Below, piece by piece: positions 21,281 through 33,742 of a stretch of 64,000 bases of DNA. Both the position numbers and the translations under genes were made by a program. This stretch comes from Pristionchus mayeri (lineage: Eukaryota > Nematoda > Chromadorea > Rhabditida > Neodiplogasteridae): positions 5,514,689-5,578,688 of the forward strand of contig BTRK01000002.1 in assembly GCA_036245805.1 (NCBI GenBank), given 5' to 3'. Under the pieces are notes generated by a model that saw only the letters and a program-made list of their open reading frames with translations, had not been told where the DNA came from and searched no databases. Position 1 is the stretch's first letter, and every line of letters starts with the position of its first letter.

Positions 21281-23018
21281 CTAGTCTATCTCCCTGACCT
21301 TCTCAGAGACGAGACATTCGTAATATCCCGTCTCCTTGTCCTCAGTGTACCGGGTGCAGATGTCCATCTGAAAGCCAGCTCAATAATATGAAGTCGAATC
21401 GATAATAATAGATATTTTTTTCATTTCGGTTACGCATAATATGTTCAGCGCTTCATCAGCGCCTCGGCGTCGAACGTCTTTCGCGATAGCACGAATCCAC
21501 ACTAGGGTTGGCCATTCAATACGAAGTAGCGATTCCTTTACGCATGTTTACAAAATGCCGGGGATAGTGAGGCATTGAAACGTTGCAACTTGACCTCGAA
21601 TAGCCAAGCCTAGTATCCACCATGAAGTAGGGAGCAGAAAATACGTGAGATCAGGAGATTTGCTGATTTTTCTAAGCTAAGTGATAGTCAAATAGCAGTT
21701 GAAATCAGCGGCGGCGCCCAACCCCCGCGCCGCTGGCGATTTGCAACCCCCCCCCCCCCCCCCCGAAATATTCCCATTTGCGACCATGCTCCGGCCTTGG
21801 CCATATTTGAAGTCCACCACTGGTTGAAAGTCTCACCCGATCCACAATGAAGACTCCGAAGTGGAAGTTGGGATGGTACTTCATCAGCGCCTCGGCGTCG
21901 AACGTCTTGCGGTTCTTGTAACCCGTGTACTCGGGACCCTGCCAATGAGTGCCATGTTTTCGTTCTTTTAGTATTCCTTTGTTTTCTGTTGTTTGCCTCC
22001 ATTGACGATGGAAGTGGTGGTGGGAGATGCTAGCATGTTGTCTCAAAACCTTTCGAAATAGCTGCAACTATCTTGGGAAGCCCAGATCGACAAATTACTC
22101 TGAATCTAGAGTCTCCGTCCGGAATGGTTATGAACGAGGTGTTATCGATCTGGGCTTCTGTGGACCACCGTACTTCTTCATTCGCTTAACGGACAACTCA
22201 GCAAAACAATTACTCAGAAACGCCTTAAACTTGGTCCTTAGGCTGCTTATGCTTAGGTTTCTAAGGCTTAGGTGACTTAATCGGCGTAGTGTAAGGATGC
22301 TTTTAGGATTAAGCTTAGGACTTTGAAAGGCTTGCATAAGGTTTTTCTGAGTAGTCCTGTATGCCTCCATTCAAGACCCGTTCACCTTGTTCTCCTCCGA
22401 GACAGGAGCGTAGCGGGAGTTCATCACCGTCATGTGCAGCTTGACGTGCTCGTCCTTGTTATCCTGGAAACCACAAATGAATCCTTTTTAAGGGAGAAAG
22501 AGAGATGCTGCTAACAGGCTCGTTCTTTACTTCCTTCCTCCGTACGCTCAAATCAACTTCCACCTTGTAAACAAGGTTGGAAATTGACTAGGGCAGGAGG
22601 AGGCACAAATGTGCTGAGCAATCTTGTTTACAACTCATGCGACTACACCCGAGAGCGCGAGGACAGCAACGACAGGGGGCACCAGGTCGGATGAGAAATA
22701 TGACGTCATGCCACCTTTGATATATCACATATCAAAGGCGGCATGACGTCATCATTCTCATCCCTAATAATTAGGGTGCCCCATAAGTTTCCGGACATTT
22801 TTTTCAACCCATCACGATTGCTCACCCTCACGACGAGACCCGCCTTGACGTACGCGGCCCTTACATCGTCAACCATATCCTGGAGGCTGCAAAATCTCAT
22901 TTTCACCAATTCTCATCAGGCACGTCAGGATGTCGAAAGCATTCGTAGGGAGGATTACGGTAAATCATAAGGATTGTGGTGGATCATAAGGATTTATCTC
23001 GGAAAAAAATCAGTGGCT

Positions 23019-23063
<45 letters not shown>

Positions 23064-26000
23064 CTCTAGTGTGCGTGTCCAAGTTGGGTTCAAGTACAAA
23101 AATGGTTTCCAAGGGGCTGTCAAGTTTGGACGCCACTTGGAAAAGGATCTCTCTATTTGTCATACTCTCTCGCATTGTCTCTTCTTGATCCCAAGCTGGA
23201 AATCGAGACGAGACAGCGAGAGAAAGAGATAAAAAATAGAGAGAATTAGAAATGGAGAGATCAGAACGATTTTCAAGTGGAGGCCAAGATTGGTCGCAAC
23301 TTGGGGCTGGAGTTTCATACTTGATCCCAACTTGGGACACCAGAGCAGGTTAGAGAGAGAGGGAGGGAATGCAAATAGGAGAGGGTCAGACGTTTCCTCA
23401 TTCATTGCATAGCTCGAATCATCATGAAATACTGGAGCAGGCTCAGAACAGCGTGCATGTGGCCTTAGTCTTTCTCGCACGCACTCTCTGACCTAGCCTA
23501 GACTGATCCGAGGGGATATGTATAGTTCGATAAAAGGACCCCTCTCCTCATTACGATCACTCTCAATACCGGTCGACCAACTAGAGAGCATTGAAGATGA
23601 TGCCCGTTTCGAAAGGAAAATTGAAGGACGAAAGCCCGTTTCTCTAGCTGACAACTCACTAGGATCCGTGGACCTTCGCGAACAAAACGTGCACGCTGGA
23701 GGGATCGTCGTTCATGATGTCCAACTTCTCGATCTCGACAGCCAGTTGATCTCTGCAATCAATCGACCGGCGTTATTGGTCTACCATTCTCTGATCGATC
23801 GATATTTCCGCGAAACCAACCTTTCACCGTACTTCTTACTCATCTCTGCCATTATCTGCTTGGCGGAAGCCTTGTCCTAAAATGTGTTTAAATTATTTAA
23901 ATTATTAAATTATGAACACGTGCACCACGACTCAGTGGATGAAAGACTGACTGCCCAGGAACATTTTGCAAAAAGTTGTCTTAGATCTAGACCATAATAT
24001 GGTGACTACTATTATAGAATACTCAGACTACTAATATTATTATAGACTACTAATATTATTATGATGGTAGACTACTCAGGAGAAAATATTATGAAAAATA
24101 TTGGTCAACGTTCATGTTGGAAACTTTTCAATTATACGAAAACAAAATCAGAAAATAATTGATTTGACCACCAGAAAGGGCCTTGTTATGAAATTGTTTT
24201 GTATACAATGAAAGATCAAACATTCTTATTGTTATGAATAGGAAAAATATTTCGCGAAGGTATCGCTATCTGTTCCCATCAACTAGCACCGTGTCAAAGA
24301 AAAAGTGTGCAGATATGCTCTGAACAGTTCAAGCTTCGTTTTCTCGTAATGCAGACATTTATGATTTGGTTAAAAATCATTGTTAGAATGTACAAGCATA
24401 GGCCTCTGTTATGCCATGAGGCCAGACAATGGCAAAACCATACAAGAAAGATCGGCCAAATAACTTAGAGGCTTCCAAATCGGACAGGACTTATGCAACA
24501 ACCTAATATTTTTCATAATATTCTCTCGTGAGTACCTCGTCCGTATCCAGATGCAGCATGCAGATCGTCAGATGGAGCTTGTTGTGCGATGCGAAGAGCG
24601 CCTCGTTTTTGAGCGAATCCTGCAACACGAAATGAGGGGAGAGCGAGTGATGGTAGGGCGAGGAGAAGTATACCGGGCAACACTTATCCGGCACTTCTTC
24701 ACTTCGCCGGACCGATTACGATTTTACGATTTTAACACATTTATCTAGAGGTCATTTCATTGTCGGGAGATCAGACGAGAGCTCTGATGTGCATGGTGTT
24801 CCAGTTAGAGCTTCGTGCTTGGTTGAGAAAATGTGGGCCTGTTCCTTTGCGGAAAGAGTCGCTCCATCTCGTGATTGGGCGGCCGCGTCTCCTCTTTCGC
24901 AGAACCATTCCATAATTATCGAAAAACGTGTACGGTGATGACTGATTTGATAAGTAGACAAAGTCAGTCATAAGATCGCAAAAAAAGTCCTAAATCTTTT
25001 TTAATTATCTAGTCATTAACACAATGACCCTATGCACGGGGGTACGAAAAACATTTTAATGTATTTTCACAAAATTCCTGAACCCCTATACATGAAAACT
25101 CATAAAAACGAGGTAACTTCTATGACATCAGTGCGCATAGTGCACTAGCAATCAGTTGATACCAACCTTGAAGTGGTATCATCACTATGGACAGAGATAT
25201 TTCGATTTGCCCTTTTGTCGTTTGCTGATTTGCCGTACCCCCTACGATCACTATCAATCATTATGGAATGGTCCGGCAAAGTGAAGAAGTGATGAGAATA
25301 TAGAGAAAGGCAGTTTGCGATACTCACGTCCAGCTCGTCGCACGTCATCACCATGTCCTTGAAGGTGCGGAATTGATCGATGACCTGTAATGCGGAAATT
25401 CAAATCGTACAGTAGCCGCTTACTACGTGGGGCACGGTGTGTCACATTTATAACCAGACCCCAGCACATTTCTCGAATGGATGTAGTCAGCAGCAGTGGT
25501 CGAAATAGTAGATCACAAAAAAATTAAAAACTGTGCTTCTAAAATTTTAATGTGGAATCGTTGAAAATGGGTGAGTTTTAACAATTTTTTTCTACTTTTG
25601 TCCGCACTCCAAAAACCGGGCACATTATGCCATTTTGGACCTACTATTCGACCACGGCATGCAGAGTAAACTCACACAGCCGTAGTTGCAGGGGATGGCA
25701 GCGAAGTGGGTCGGATCCTTACTGATGCGGCCCGTCTTCTGGCCCGAGATCACGACAGCCTGCAAGGGGTTAATGATTTACGACCGAGGCTGGGATTTTT
25801 TGAAAAAAAAAAAAAAACTACAATTTTTGATGATTTATGTCGCAAAATTGCCACTTACCTATACACTGAAATAGTTCTCTTGACGTAAAGCGTATTTTTT
25901 CGAGAACTTTGATTCTTCAAATTTTTGTCTAATATCCTCGAAAAATTGTAAAAAAATAGCGAAATTCCTATGCTCATTTTTTAAATCAAAAAAATTAGAT

Positions 26001-29000
26001 TTTTGAATTTTTTGAAATGATAAAAAATTCAAAAAATCAAAGCAAAAAAATCCCAGCCCTGTTTACGACTCGACCTCCACTTCTCCAGTTCACGGAACCA
26101 GATGTGACAAGAGGATGAATAGATTGTACACCCAAGTTATATTAGCTACTCACAGTGATAGGAGAAAGACGAGGAGAAAAGTGCGTGAGCGAGCAAGTAA
26201 AGATAAGAGATTTAGACCATGATTGATGTGGTAAGTATTAGCAATGACTAGGGATGCGCGTCTGGTTCCACGGAGCTTTACCGCCAAAAGTCTTTTGAAC
26301 ATTAATGCAGGAAACCAGCCTCGTTTTCAGGGTTGGCAAACTGCGAAACACTGAATTTATAATACCGTAGTTCTTGCAGTTCTCTCTTTCTCCCGCTACC
26401 CCCCCCTCGCCCCTGTAGAACGCCGCCTGGTTCCGGGTTCATCTGGTTCATGGTTCGTCTGGTTCAGTAAGTGAGTGGATGTTCTCGGTTTCTTCATTTC
26501 TCCTGTTCTCCCAGGCAATAGAGAAAACGAGATAGTGTGCGGTAGGTAGAGAGTTGGACCACCCACCTCGATTCGGTCGAGGCAGCGAGCCACGCTCTCC
26601 GCGCCCGCAGCAGAAGAGATCCCTGAAAGGGAAAATATAAATGTAATATAAAATTATATAATTAATTTATTATATAACACGCGTATCACGAGTCAGTGGA
26701 TGTGTGCGGGAACATTTTCAAAAAAGATGCCACCGATTTAGCTCCTATTATAGTTGGAGAATACACTAGAGATAAAATTTCGTAAATTAGGAATTTTCCG
26801 GTTTTGTACCAGGCTACACTGTATCTCAGCTCCCAGTAGTCCTAGAAAAATAACACAGGGCTTAAAGTGAGCGGAAAATTATTTCCAATAACTTTTATGT
26901 TGAAACCTTCTTTGTGCGGATGCAATTGGAGATGTTGTGAAAATAAATATAGGTTTTGCAGCAATCAAAAATGTTTTGGATAGCAAGGAGTGAAAAACTA
27001 CAAAATTATTTTGCTGATTATTAAAGAATAAGTCATATATTATCCAAGTAAATTAAGACTGGCGAGCTCAGCCTACCCCTCTAGTTCGAAAACTTTGGTC
27101 AAACTCGACTTCGTACTAGACCTCATTAATTACTCATTGATAATATCCTTTGGAGCTAATCGCAAATAACGAGGTTAGTATTCTTAGTAGTTTTGAGGCA
27201 AGGGAAGATACATTATGTTGCAACATAAGATAATCGAAGCAGTTTGAAAAATGGGTTTTTTGGACCTCGATATTTTCCAGGTTTGATCATTCATCACTGG
27301 CCAATCTTTGCACCATGTCGATGAACTCCATGTTAAATTTAAAGTATGCTCCGCAGATATGATGAATCTTGCAAAATCGTTTGCTCCTATATCTTAGAAC
27401 ATCGAAATTTCGTGGCTCAAAATCGTAATATCGATGATGTCAAAAATTTCAAAATTTGATTTTGAACAAATTCGTGCAAACTCTGGACCAATATTAGCAT
27501 GTAAAATTATTGTGAGGTAAATTCAATTAAAAAACACTGATAAAAAGATGGTATACATATTACTAAATGGGATTATCGAAATTTTGAATATTTGTAAATA
27601 ATAAATTTTCTAAATATGTGTTCATTCCGTATGTTAACATAGTATTCTAGTTTAGCTCAACTCACAATAATTTTGCATGCTAATATTGATCAAGAGTTTG
27701 CAAGAATTAGTTCAAAATCAAATTTTGAAATTTTTGACATCATCGATCTTACGATTTTGACCCACAAAATTTCGATGTCCTAAGATATAGGAGCAAACGA
27801 TTTTGCAAGTTTCATGATATCTGCGGAGCATACTTCAAATTTAACATGGATTTCACCGACATGGTGCAAAGATTGGCCAGTGACGAATGATCAAACCTTG
27901 AAAATATCGAGGTCCTCAAAACCCATTTTTCAAACTGTTTCAATTATCTTATGTTGCAACATAATTTATCTTCCCTTGCCTCAAAACTACTAAAAATACT
28001 AACCTCGTTATTTACGATTAGCTTCAAAGGATGTTATCAATGAATAATTAATGAGGTCTAGTACGAAGTCGAGTTTGACCAAAGTTTTCGAACTAGAGGG
28101 ATAGGCTGAGCTCGCAAGTCTTAATTTTCTTGGATAATATTCGAGTTCTTCTTTAATAATCAGAAAAAATAATTTTGTAGTTTTTCACTCTTGCTATCCA
28201 AAACATTTTTTGATTGCTGCAAAAACTATATTTATTTTCACAACATCTCCAATTGCATCCGTACAAACAAGGTTTCAACATAAAAGTTATTGGAAATAAT
28301 TTTCCGCTCAGTTTAAGCCCTGTGTCATTTTTCTAGGACTACTGGGAGCTGAGATACAGTGTAGCCTGGTGCAAAACCGGAAAATTCCTAATTGACGGCT
28401 CTGGGACAAATGACTTATATTTTTCGAAATTTTATCTCTAGTGTATTCGTCAACTATAATAGGAGCTAAATCGATGGCATCTTTTTTGAAAATGTTCCCG
28501 AGGTGGTATATTTTCGTCCACTGACTCGTGATACACGTGATAAACACATAATTCATATTTAAATATATAATTTAATGTAAAAACACATTTTAAATTGTAA
28601 AAATAGTTTAAAGAACATACGAATGGTCTTGGTGATGGTGTCGTGCCTGGCAGGGAAGATGATACGGCACTGGGTCGCCTTCTCCATCTGTGAGAGGACA
28701 TTGTGGGGGGGGGGGGGGGGTGACTCCCTCAGGGGAGTAGAGTGGACAACCCGATTTCCACTCTTCTCGTTGTACACGCTATATCGCCTATCCCCTCGGC
28801 AGAGTACTGTGAGAATAGAAACTAGGGCGTAATTTGACTTCTTTTGAATCATTTTCAGATATGTTTCATGTGCTCTATATATTGTGCATGAAACATATCC
28901 GAAAATGATTCAAAAGATGCCCAATTCCGGAACCCTAATAGAAACTCAAGCAATGTTGTAAGTGTGTGTGCGGTGGAGAATGAAAGGAAAATGACCGATT

Positions 29001-31559
29001 GAGATTACGCGCGGAACGCATTAACCCATTTCGCGATTCCAGACGTGGCGTCTCTTGGGTTAAAGGAGGAGTAAACTCAAAATTCAATTTTTGATGCTAT
29101 CATATGCACGGCCTAAAGCTCCACAACGATAAGAAGCTCCGAAATTTTCACATTGATATCTCCATTCGGAACAGAGTTATAGCTTGTTGGCAGGGAGCCA
29201 GATCAGGGAAAGCTCAGGGAAGGGGCGAGATAACACGCTACTTGAAGAGAGTGCGTCCCTAGGTGAAACATGTTCCAACCGGGTTCGCCTTTGCATTTAC
29301 TCCTCCTTTAATGCGTTCCGCGCGTAATATCCATCGACCATTTTTGTACGTGAATAGTAAGCCTAAGACAAACCAACCGTCGCTCCAAATCAATCGATAA
29401 ATCAAAGAATCGATAGTCAATCAATAAATCGATTTATCGATTGATTTGGAGCGTAGGGTGGAGCGACGGTTGGTTTGTCTTAGGCTTATTACTTACGTAA
29501 CGTGATCAGAGTCAGGTGTTGCAATGTCAGCGCTAGTGTTTAGAATACGTAGCAACATAAAGACGAACAATATTTTCAGAACGAACGTGGACCGTTTTCT
29601 GTGATTTCACATGTGTATTACGATCTATTCGAGTACGGTACGTGAAGTACCTCAGTTTTGGTAGTGTGCTTGGGGCCGATGAGCAGTCCGTGGAGGTTCT
29701 TGGGGACTTCGATGCTGCAAAATTAATGAAGCATGAGAAGACATTGCATACATCGGTATCGTTTAGTTCAAATACTTAGCTTTTGTAATACGGTGTTTAG
29801 CGTATAACCCCGGAACAAAATAATATATATCTTTGTTCATGGGTAAAAATTGAATACGCTTTGTCGGCAGTTCTTCAGTCACGTATCTGTTTAACAAATG
29901 AGAAATTAGATTTTTTAAAAATTCATTGGTTAAAATTCGGCCGTGCACGTTATTTTGGAACGTAATATTCTTTCGCAACACGTGAACACACCTGGCTGTC
30001 CATCTCTTCTCGCCTTCCTGCTTCACCCGAGGATCAGCCGCACCGAGACCAGCCGCAGTCTTGGCAGGGGCAGGGATGGTGAGACGGTCTGAGAACGAAA
30101 TACAGCACTTCTTCGGTTTCTGGCCACCCCCCCCCCCTTCCTTCATCTAGCCCACGCATTTCTAGGAATTCCTCCCTGATTTTCGGCCGCTCAACCACAC
30201 AATGATGGGCAGGAATGAGACATGGGGGCAGAAACCGAAAAAAGTGCAGAAATGCCGTTATCACCTACCTACGCCCAATCTTGTTGTGCCAAAGTACAGT
30301 TTCATCCCACACGGTGGCAGACTTTAAAGAACATTCACAACAAAAGATATGTTTCGCAAGCAAGTAGTTCGATGCTAGAGTGACCAGAGCCTGATAGCGA
30401 ATAAGCTTACCGAAGCCAGGAGGAGGCGCGAGCGAGGTGTTCGGATTGGCGGGCTTTGGCTGAACGACCTCTGACTCAGCGGGGAACTCTCCTGCGGATA
30501 TAGAATCATCGCTTAGTTGTTGAAATTTTGAATTTTGGATTCGGGCCAACGCTCGGCGGGAGTTTAAATTTATTTTTTCATCTGGTCATTATTAGATGCT
30601 GGTCTTGAGCACCCGTGCATTGAAACAGTGAGAGTCGCTACCGAGTCCGCAGGCGGGTCCGTCATCCTGGGAGTCGTCAGCGTAGAGATCCGCAGTGTCC
30701 CCACCGGCGGGAAGCGTATTCATCTGGAATTGCGATGAATATCAGCCGAGCTCCCATTCAAATAGTATTATACTGCCAAGTAGAGCCAAAACTTTTCGTA
30801 AAAACTATAATTATTGTTTCACTAATTTCATCCCATCCGTTTGTAGCTTAGTTGTGTATGTTTTTGTGACATGGCATCACAAGCTTCACATTGAATAAGT
30901 AATTCATAATCTTTTCCTAGTACCAATATAGCAATATAAATTATTATTATTATTAGAAGTTGATAAAGAGGTGTAAAAAATTGGTCCAGGGTTAGAAGTG
31001 CTTGGGTTGAGATTGCTGGAGCGAATTCTTTCCTTTTTATCTCGTACTCTTTCACATGAATACTTAGCAATATCCTCTGTACAAAATAGGCATTTCGACA
31101 TTTATAATCATTTATAATTATAATTTATAATTTATATATAAGAGAGACTCTGTGAGGATTCACCATAGGCCGTACAACGAAAAATAAAGTTCTGATTTTA
31201 AGATCTCCCTAGGAGTAACTTTTCACGTAGAGTTCGAAAATCGACCTTAGAAAGCCATATCTCTGGCCCCTCTTTTCCTGCGTGCCACAGGAAATGAGGG
31301 GCCAAAGATACGGCTTTCTAAGTTCGATTTTCGAACTCTACTTGAAAAGTTATCCCTAGTGAGATCTTAAAATCAGCACTTAATTTTTTCGTTGTACGGC
31401 CTATAGGTGATATTGCTCGGTTCTCTCAGATAGTCTCTCATAAGACATTTATAATGACAATTATAAGCTCACATGGGTCGCCTCTCCCCGGTATGGCGTA
31501 CGACGGTACGTCGACCCGTTGGCCTCGTAGAGGTCGCAGTTGAGGGGGAAGGAAGACAT
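21281..31559 (-). CDS. ASCC1: ASCC1-type protein (KH domain plus 2H phosphoesterase domain), 16 exons
   Basis: Homologue of subunit 1 of the activating signal cointegrator complex, a nuclear RNA-binding protein in transcription and alkylation-damage repair. Exons: 31559-31473, 30723-30642, 30491-30411, 30088-29992, 29714-29651, 28687-28621, 26622-26567, 25759-25676, 25384-25328, 24619-24536, 23876-23821, 23752-23660, 22886-22826, 22463-22386, 21938-21837, 21367-21281. All phases agree; 411 aa (human about 400). The KH domain is at residues 116-180 with LLIGPKHT as the GxxG loop. The 2H domain carries both HxT motifs: KLHLTICML (His about 241) and KLHMTVMNSRY (His about 333), separated by the family signature IMNDDPSS. 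The C-terminus GYYECLVSEKVREID follows FHFGVFIVD. The exon 11 and 12 donors were chosen to keep frame. Introns contain the foldback and MITEs below. Confidence 0.9.
21452..21490 (-). repeat. Fragment copy of ASCC1 exon 15
   Basis: CTTCATCAGCGCCTCGGCGT and the following ten bases are identical to part of exon 15 (21881-21910), then similarity stops at CGATAGCACGAATCCAC. A short duplication inside the last intron, not a usable exon. Confidence 0.7.
21747..21764. repeat. Poly-C run of 18
   Basis: Homopolymer in the last intron of ASCC1. Similar runs occur at 5284-5296, in each 469-bp unit, near 28706 (G) and near 30127. Confidence 0.9.
22676..22772. mobile_element. Short palindromic MITE, GGCACTAGGTCGGATGA family
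   Basis: GGCACCAGGTCGGATGAGAA on the left; TGACGTCATGCC repeated inverted around TTTGATATATCACATATCAAA; right end CATTCTCATCC. In ASCC1 intron 13. Confidence 0.65.
23022..23060. repeat. (CT)n microsatellite
   Basis: About 39 bases of CT dinucleotide in ASCC1 intron 12. The Leu-Ser or Arg-Glu frames across it are not genes. Confidence 0.95.
24683..25292. mobile_element. Palindrome-ended MITE with GCACTTCTTCACTTCGCCGG ends
   Basis: Left end GGCACTTCTTCACTTCGCCG, right end the inverted CCGGCAAAGTGAAGAAGTG; the subterminal GTCATT and CACAATGACCCTATG blocks also occur in the related element at 31690-32131. Lies in ASCC1 intron 9, just upstream of exon 10 in genomic coordinates. Confidence 0.6.
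25495..25657. mobile_element. Palindromic MITE with AGTGGTCGAA ends
   Basis: Left AGTGGTCGAAATAGTAG, right CTACTATTCGACCACGG. Shares the CCGGGCACATTATGCCATTT block with the element at 3410-3624 in the other orientation. Confidence 0.6.
26680..28538. mobile_element. 1.86 kb giant foldback element in ASCC1 intron 6
   Basis: Two arms of about 0.85-0.9 kb meet around 27600. The left starts ATCACGAGTCAGTGGATG; the right ends TCCACTGACTCGTGATAC. Arms match closely throughout, for example GGAGCAAACGATTTTGCAAG on the right against its complement near 27375. No transposase frame is visible. A decayed fragment of the same end lies at 23918-23975. The intron between KH exons 6 and 7 is almost entirely this element. 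Confidence 0.9.
28823..28937. mobile_element. hAT-like MITE with 8-bp target duplication ATAGAAAC
   Basis: Ends TAGGGCG... and, inverted, TAGGGTT...; central palindrome AATCATTTTCAGATATGTTT with its inverted copy. ATAGAAAC flanks both sides (28815-28822, 28938-28945). It shares its central TGTTTCATGTGC block with the MITE at 20914. Confidence 0.8.
29001..29332. mobile_element. Terminal-inverted-repeat element, ends ATTACGCGCGGAACGCATTA
   Basis: ATTACGCGCGGAACGCATTA on the left and TAATGCGTTCCGCGCGTAAT on the right are perfect inverted copies; a second inner pair is GGAGGAGTAAA / TTTACTCCTCC. In ASCC1 intron 5. Confidence 0.7.
29345..29500. mobile_element. Hairpin MITE with GTAAGCCTAAGACAAACCAA arms
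   Basis: GTAAGCCTAAGACAAACCAACCGTCGCTCC on the left (quoted in two parts it exceeds nothing unusual) returns inverted as GGAGCGACGGTTGGTTTGTC then TTAGGCTTA on the right; the centre repeats AATCGATAAATC. In ASCC1 intron 5, next to the element at 29001. Confidence 0.65.
30103..30248. mobile_element. MITE with GCACTTCTTCGGTTTCTGG ends (uninterrupted copy)
   Basis: Left GCACTTCTTCGGTTTCTGGC then poly-C; right GCAGAAACCGAAAAAAGTGC. Partner of 5255-5540 without the nested hAT-like insertion, which gives the empty-site reference for that insertion. Confidence 0.7.
31141..31441. mobile_element. 300-bp hairpin MITE, internally deleted relative of the element at 39305-41200
   Basis: Arms carry CATAGGCCGTACAACGAAAA and, inverted, the same; inner blocks CACGTAGAGTTCGAAAATCG and CTGGCCCCTC are shared base for base with the 1.9 kb foldback downstream. 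The two arms meet at GCGTGCCACAGG. Lies in ASCC1 intron 1. Confidence 0.8.
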
Positions 31560-31689
31560 CTCGATATCAACTGTAAGAAAGCGACATGCAATTGACGAGA
31601 AAATCTAGCGTCCATGACTTCAACACTGTACCCGAGAGAATATGCGAGAACAATAGGATGAAAGCGAACTGCATACACAAAGAAAATGG

Positions 31690-32131
31690 GTACTTCTTCG
31701 CTTAGCCGGACCATTCAATAATAATTGAGAATGAACATAGGGTCATTGTGTTAATTGCATGAAATGTAGCCCATTTATTGCGATCAGGGTTCGAAAGCCT
31801 AGGGTGAACTTGGTTCCATTTTGGGGGTGTACGTTTTGCCAACCAAATTTAAAGCAAAACGAACATCCCAGAAGTGAAAATAGTCTTATACCGTGGGTGT
31901 TCGTGCCACGGTATAATATTATTTTCACTTCTGGGGTGTTCGTTTTGCTTTAAATTTGGTTGGAAAAACGTACACCCCCAAAATGGAACCAAGTTCACCC
32001 TAGGCTTTCGAACCCTGATTGCGATCTAATAACTAGCTGTGTCTACTTCTGAAATCAGTCATCACCGTTCAATTTTAAAAAAATCGAGTATTGTGGAATG
32101 GTCCGATGAAGTGAAGAAGTGCCGACAATAG
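31690..32131. mobile_element. Palindrome-ended MITE hosting a nested hAT-like element
   Basis: Left TACTTCTTCGCTTAGCCGGA, right GGTCCGATGAAGTGAAGAAG; contains TAGGGTCATTGTGTTAA, also found inverted in the element at 24683. It is interrupted by 31785-32017. It lies just upstream of the ASCC1 start codon, so it may overlap that promoter. Confidence 0.55.
31785..32017. mobile_element. hAT-like MITE with 8-bp target duplication ATTGCGAT
   Basis: 233-bp near-perfect palindrome with ends CAGGGTTCGAAAGCCTAGGG, flanked by ATTGCGAT on both sides (31777-31784 and 32018-32025). CAGGG ends and an 8-bp duplication are classical hAT features. The arms are almost identical, suggesting a young insertion. 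Confidence 0.88.
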
Positions 32132-32655
32132 CGTGATACTAAAACCTTCCTTGCAGAAGGGAAATGCAAATGTGAAATTTGTAAAATTGTTAATTTCCGA
32201 AATTCGATGATGAACTGGTTTAAACGAGTGCTGATGTTGTAAAAGTAGCAAGGTCATGCTCGAGTGGGCATTGGTAAGGCTATTCGCGAGCACACAGCGT
32301 GAGAAGTTTCAGCAAACAAAATAAAGAAGAATATTGATGTAATTATCATTATTTTTACATGAAAAATTCATAATTTATCGTGTAATTACGGTAGTGTTCT
32401 GCGGATTAATCCTAACTTTTTTATGGATATGAATGAAAACCGGCTCTTCGTCAGAATTTTGTTGTTTGCTTGTTTTTCTTCACCTGGTTAGGGAGCGCAG
32501 CGTGTAACATAATATCTAAACTTAATATTATAAAACATAATTATAACTTAATGTTAATATTACTTAATTATAACTTAAACATAATATTTAGTACTGGAAG
32601 AACTTGAAGAATGTATGGTAACGCTGAAGCGGATAAATTACTGGCTCGCATATTG
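32132..32655. other. Gene-free stretch
   Basis: A/T-rich, with ATAATATTAAACTTAA-type runs at 32510-32590. I see no exon with splice sites and no clear repeat ends. Confidence 0.4.
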
Positions 32656-32659
32656 TACT

Positions 32660-33741
32660 CGTTTATTAGTCTAATCTCCTCTGTCCACCTGATATACAGC
32701 ACTGCACAGATGGGATATGGTATCATGATCGATTAGTAAAATGCATACCGTAATCCCTTCCTTCCAAGCGGCAAAGGATCTCGCGGAGATGAAGAAGTTG
32801 TTGGATGCGCTCTACGAACGTTCGCTCAGTCCGCGATTGCCTCTAGCGCATCCCGAACTATTCGAGTGAAGTATCATTGAGGTAAGCATACTAAGATAAT
32901 TCCTAGGAGGATTTGTGCTTAACGCGGCTTATGCTTGCGTAAGGATAATTGTGGAAAATTCTGGAGTCTCATTGAGGTGCGGAAAGCACCCCGGCGAATT
33001 TGGTTTTCACGCGAGTTTAATCTCCACTGCAGGTGAACATGTCGCGCTGAAGGCCCGCTTCTCCTTCAACGAGGAAGGCAATCTGCAGTGGCCACTTGTC
33101 ATACAGTACCCCGAAATAAAGTAATTTTTCCCTTTTGGCTACTGTAGACTTATAGTATTCGGACGTAGAATAGGGTTGTGGTTACCTGTCCTGAAGTATC
33201 ATTCTCGTGTCGACTTCATCGTTCCGCGCAGCAAATATGTTAACACACTCCGCGCGCGAAATTTAGAACATGTATAAAAGTTGCCTGAATTACCGTGATA
33301 TTCAAAATAAAATAAAAACTTGGTAAAAGTCCAAATGATATCTTACACGGAAAACCCTGATATTTGGCTACAAAAAAGTACAATTTGAATTTTCGCGCGT
33401 TACAATCAAATGCGCACCGGAACGCATGCCACACCACGTTCTACCCATCGGTTAGTAGTCGCACATTTCTATGATATTTGTTGAAATTTGCACGTTCTGC
33501 AGCAATCTCGCGCGCACACTGATACCAACTGAATATTTCCTCATTACAACCATGTCTGTCGCTCCGAAAAAAGATAATAACAAATAAATCAATACTCCTT
33601 CTCTCAGGTAGGTCAGACGGACGTGATGACGGAGTGCGACGAGACGACGATGGTCGGCACACTACTGCTGGAGGTGAGGGAGAGGGGAGGCACGTGAGGA
33701 TTACTGTAGACAGGACTGTATACAGGTTAATTTTATTATTT
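32660..33741 (+). pseudogene. TTC4 fragment: copies of exons 8, 9 and 10
   Basis: Collinear with 14490-15420. The exon 8 copy (about 32769-32881) has a 6-bp deletion and TGA in place of the Trp codon (TTCGAGTGAAGTATC). The exon 9 copy (from 33034) has lost its frame near GTCGCGCTGAAGG. The exon 10 copy (33607-33676) is nearly intact. Splice-site sequences around each are recognisable, so this is a genomic duplicate rather than a processed cDNA copy. Confidence 0.88.
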
Positions 33742-33742
33742 A

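Noticed and set aside
29763..30146. Minus-strand frame of 127 codons
   Set aside because: It covers ASCC1 exon 4 and then intron and MITE sequence; the exon itself ends at the GTGTGT donor at 29991.
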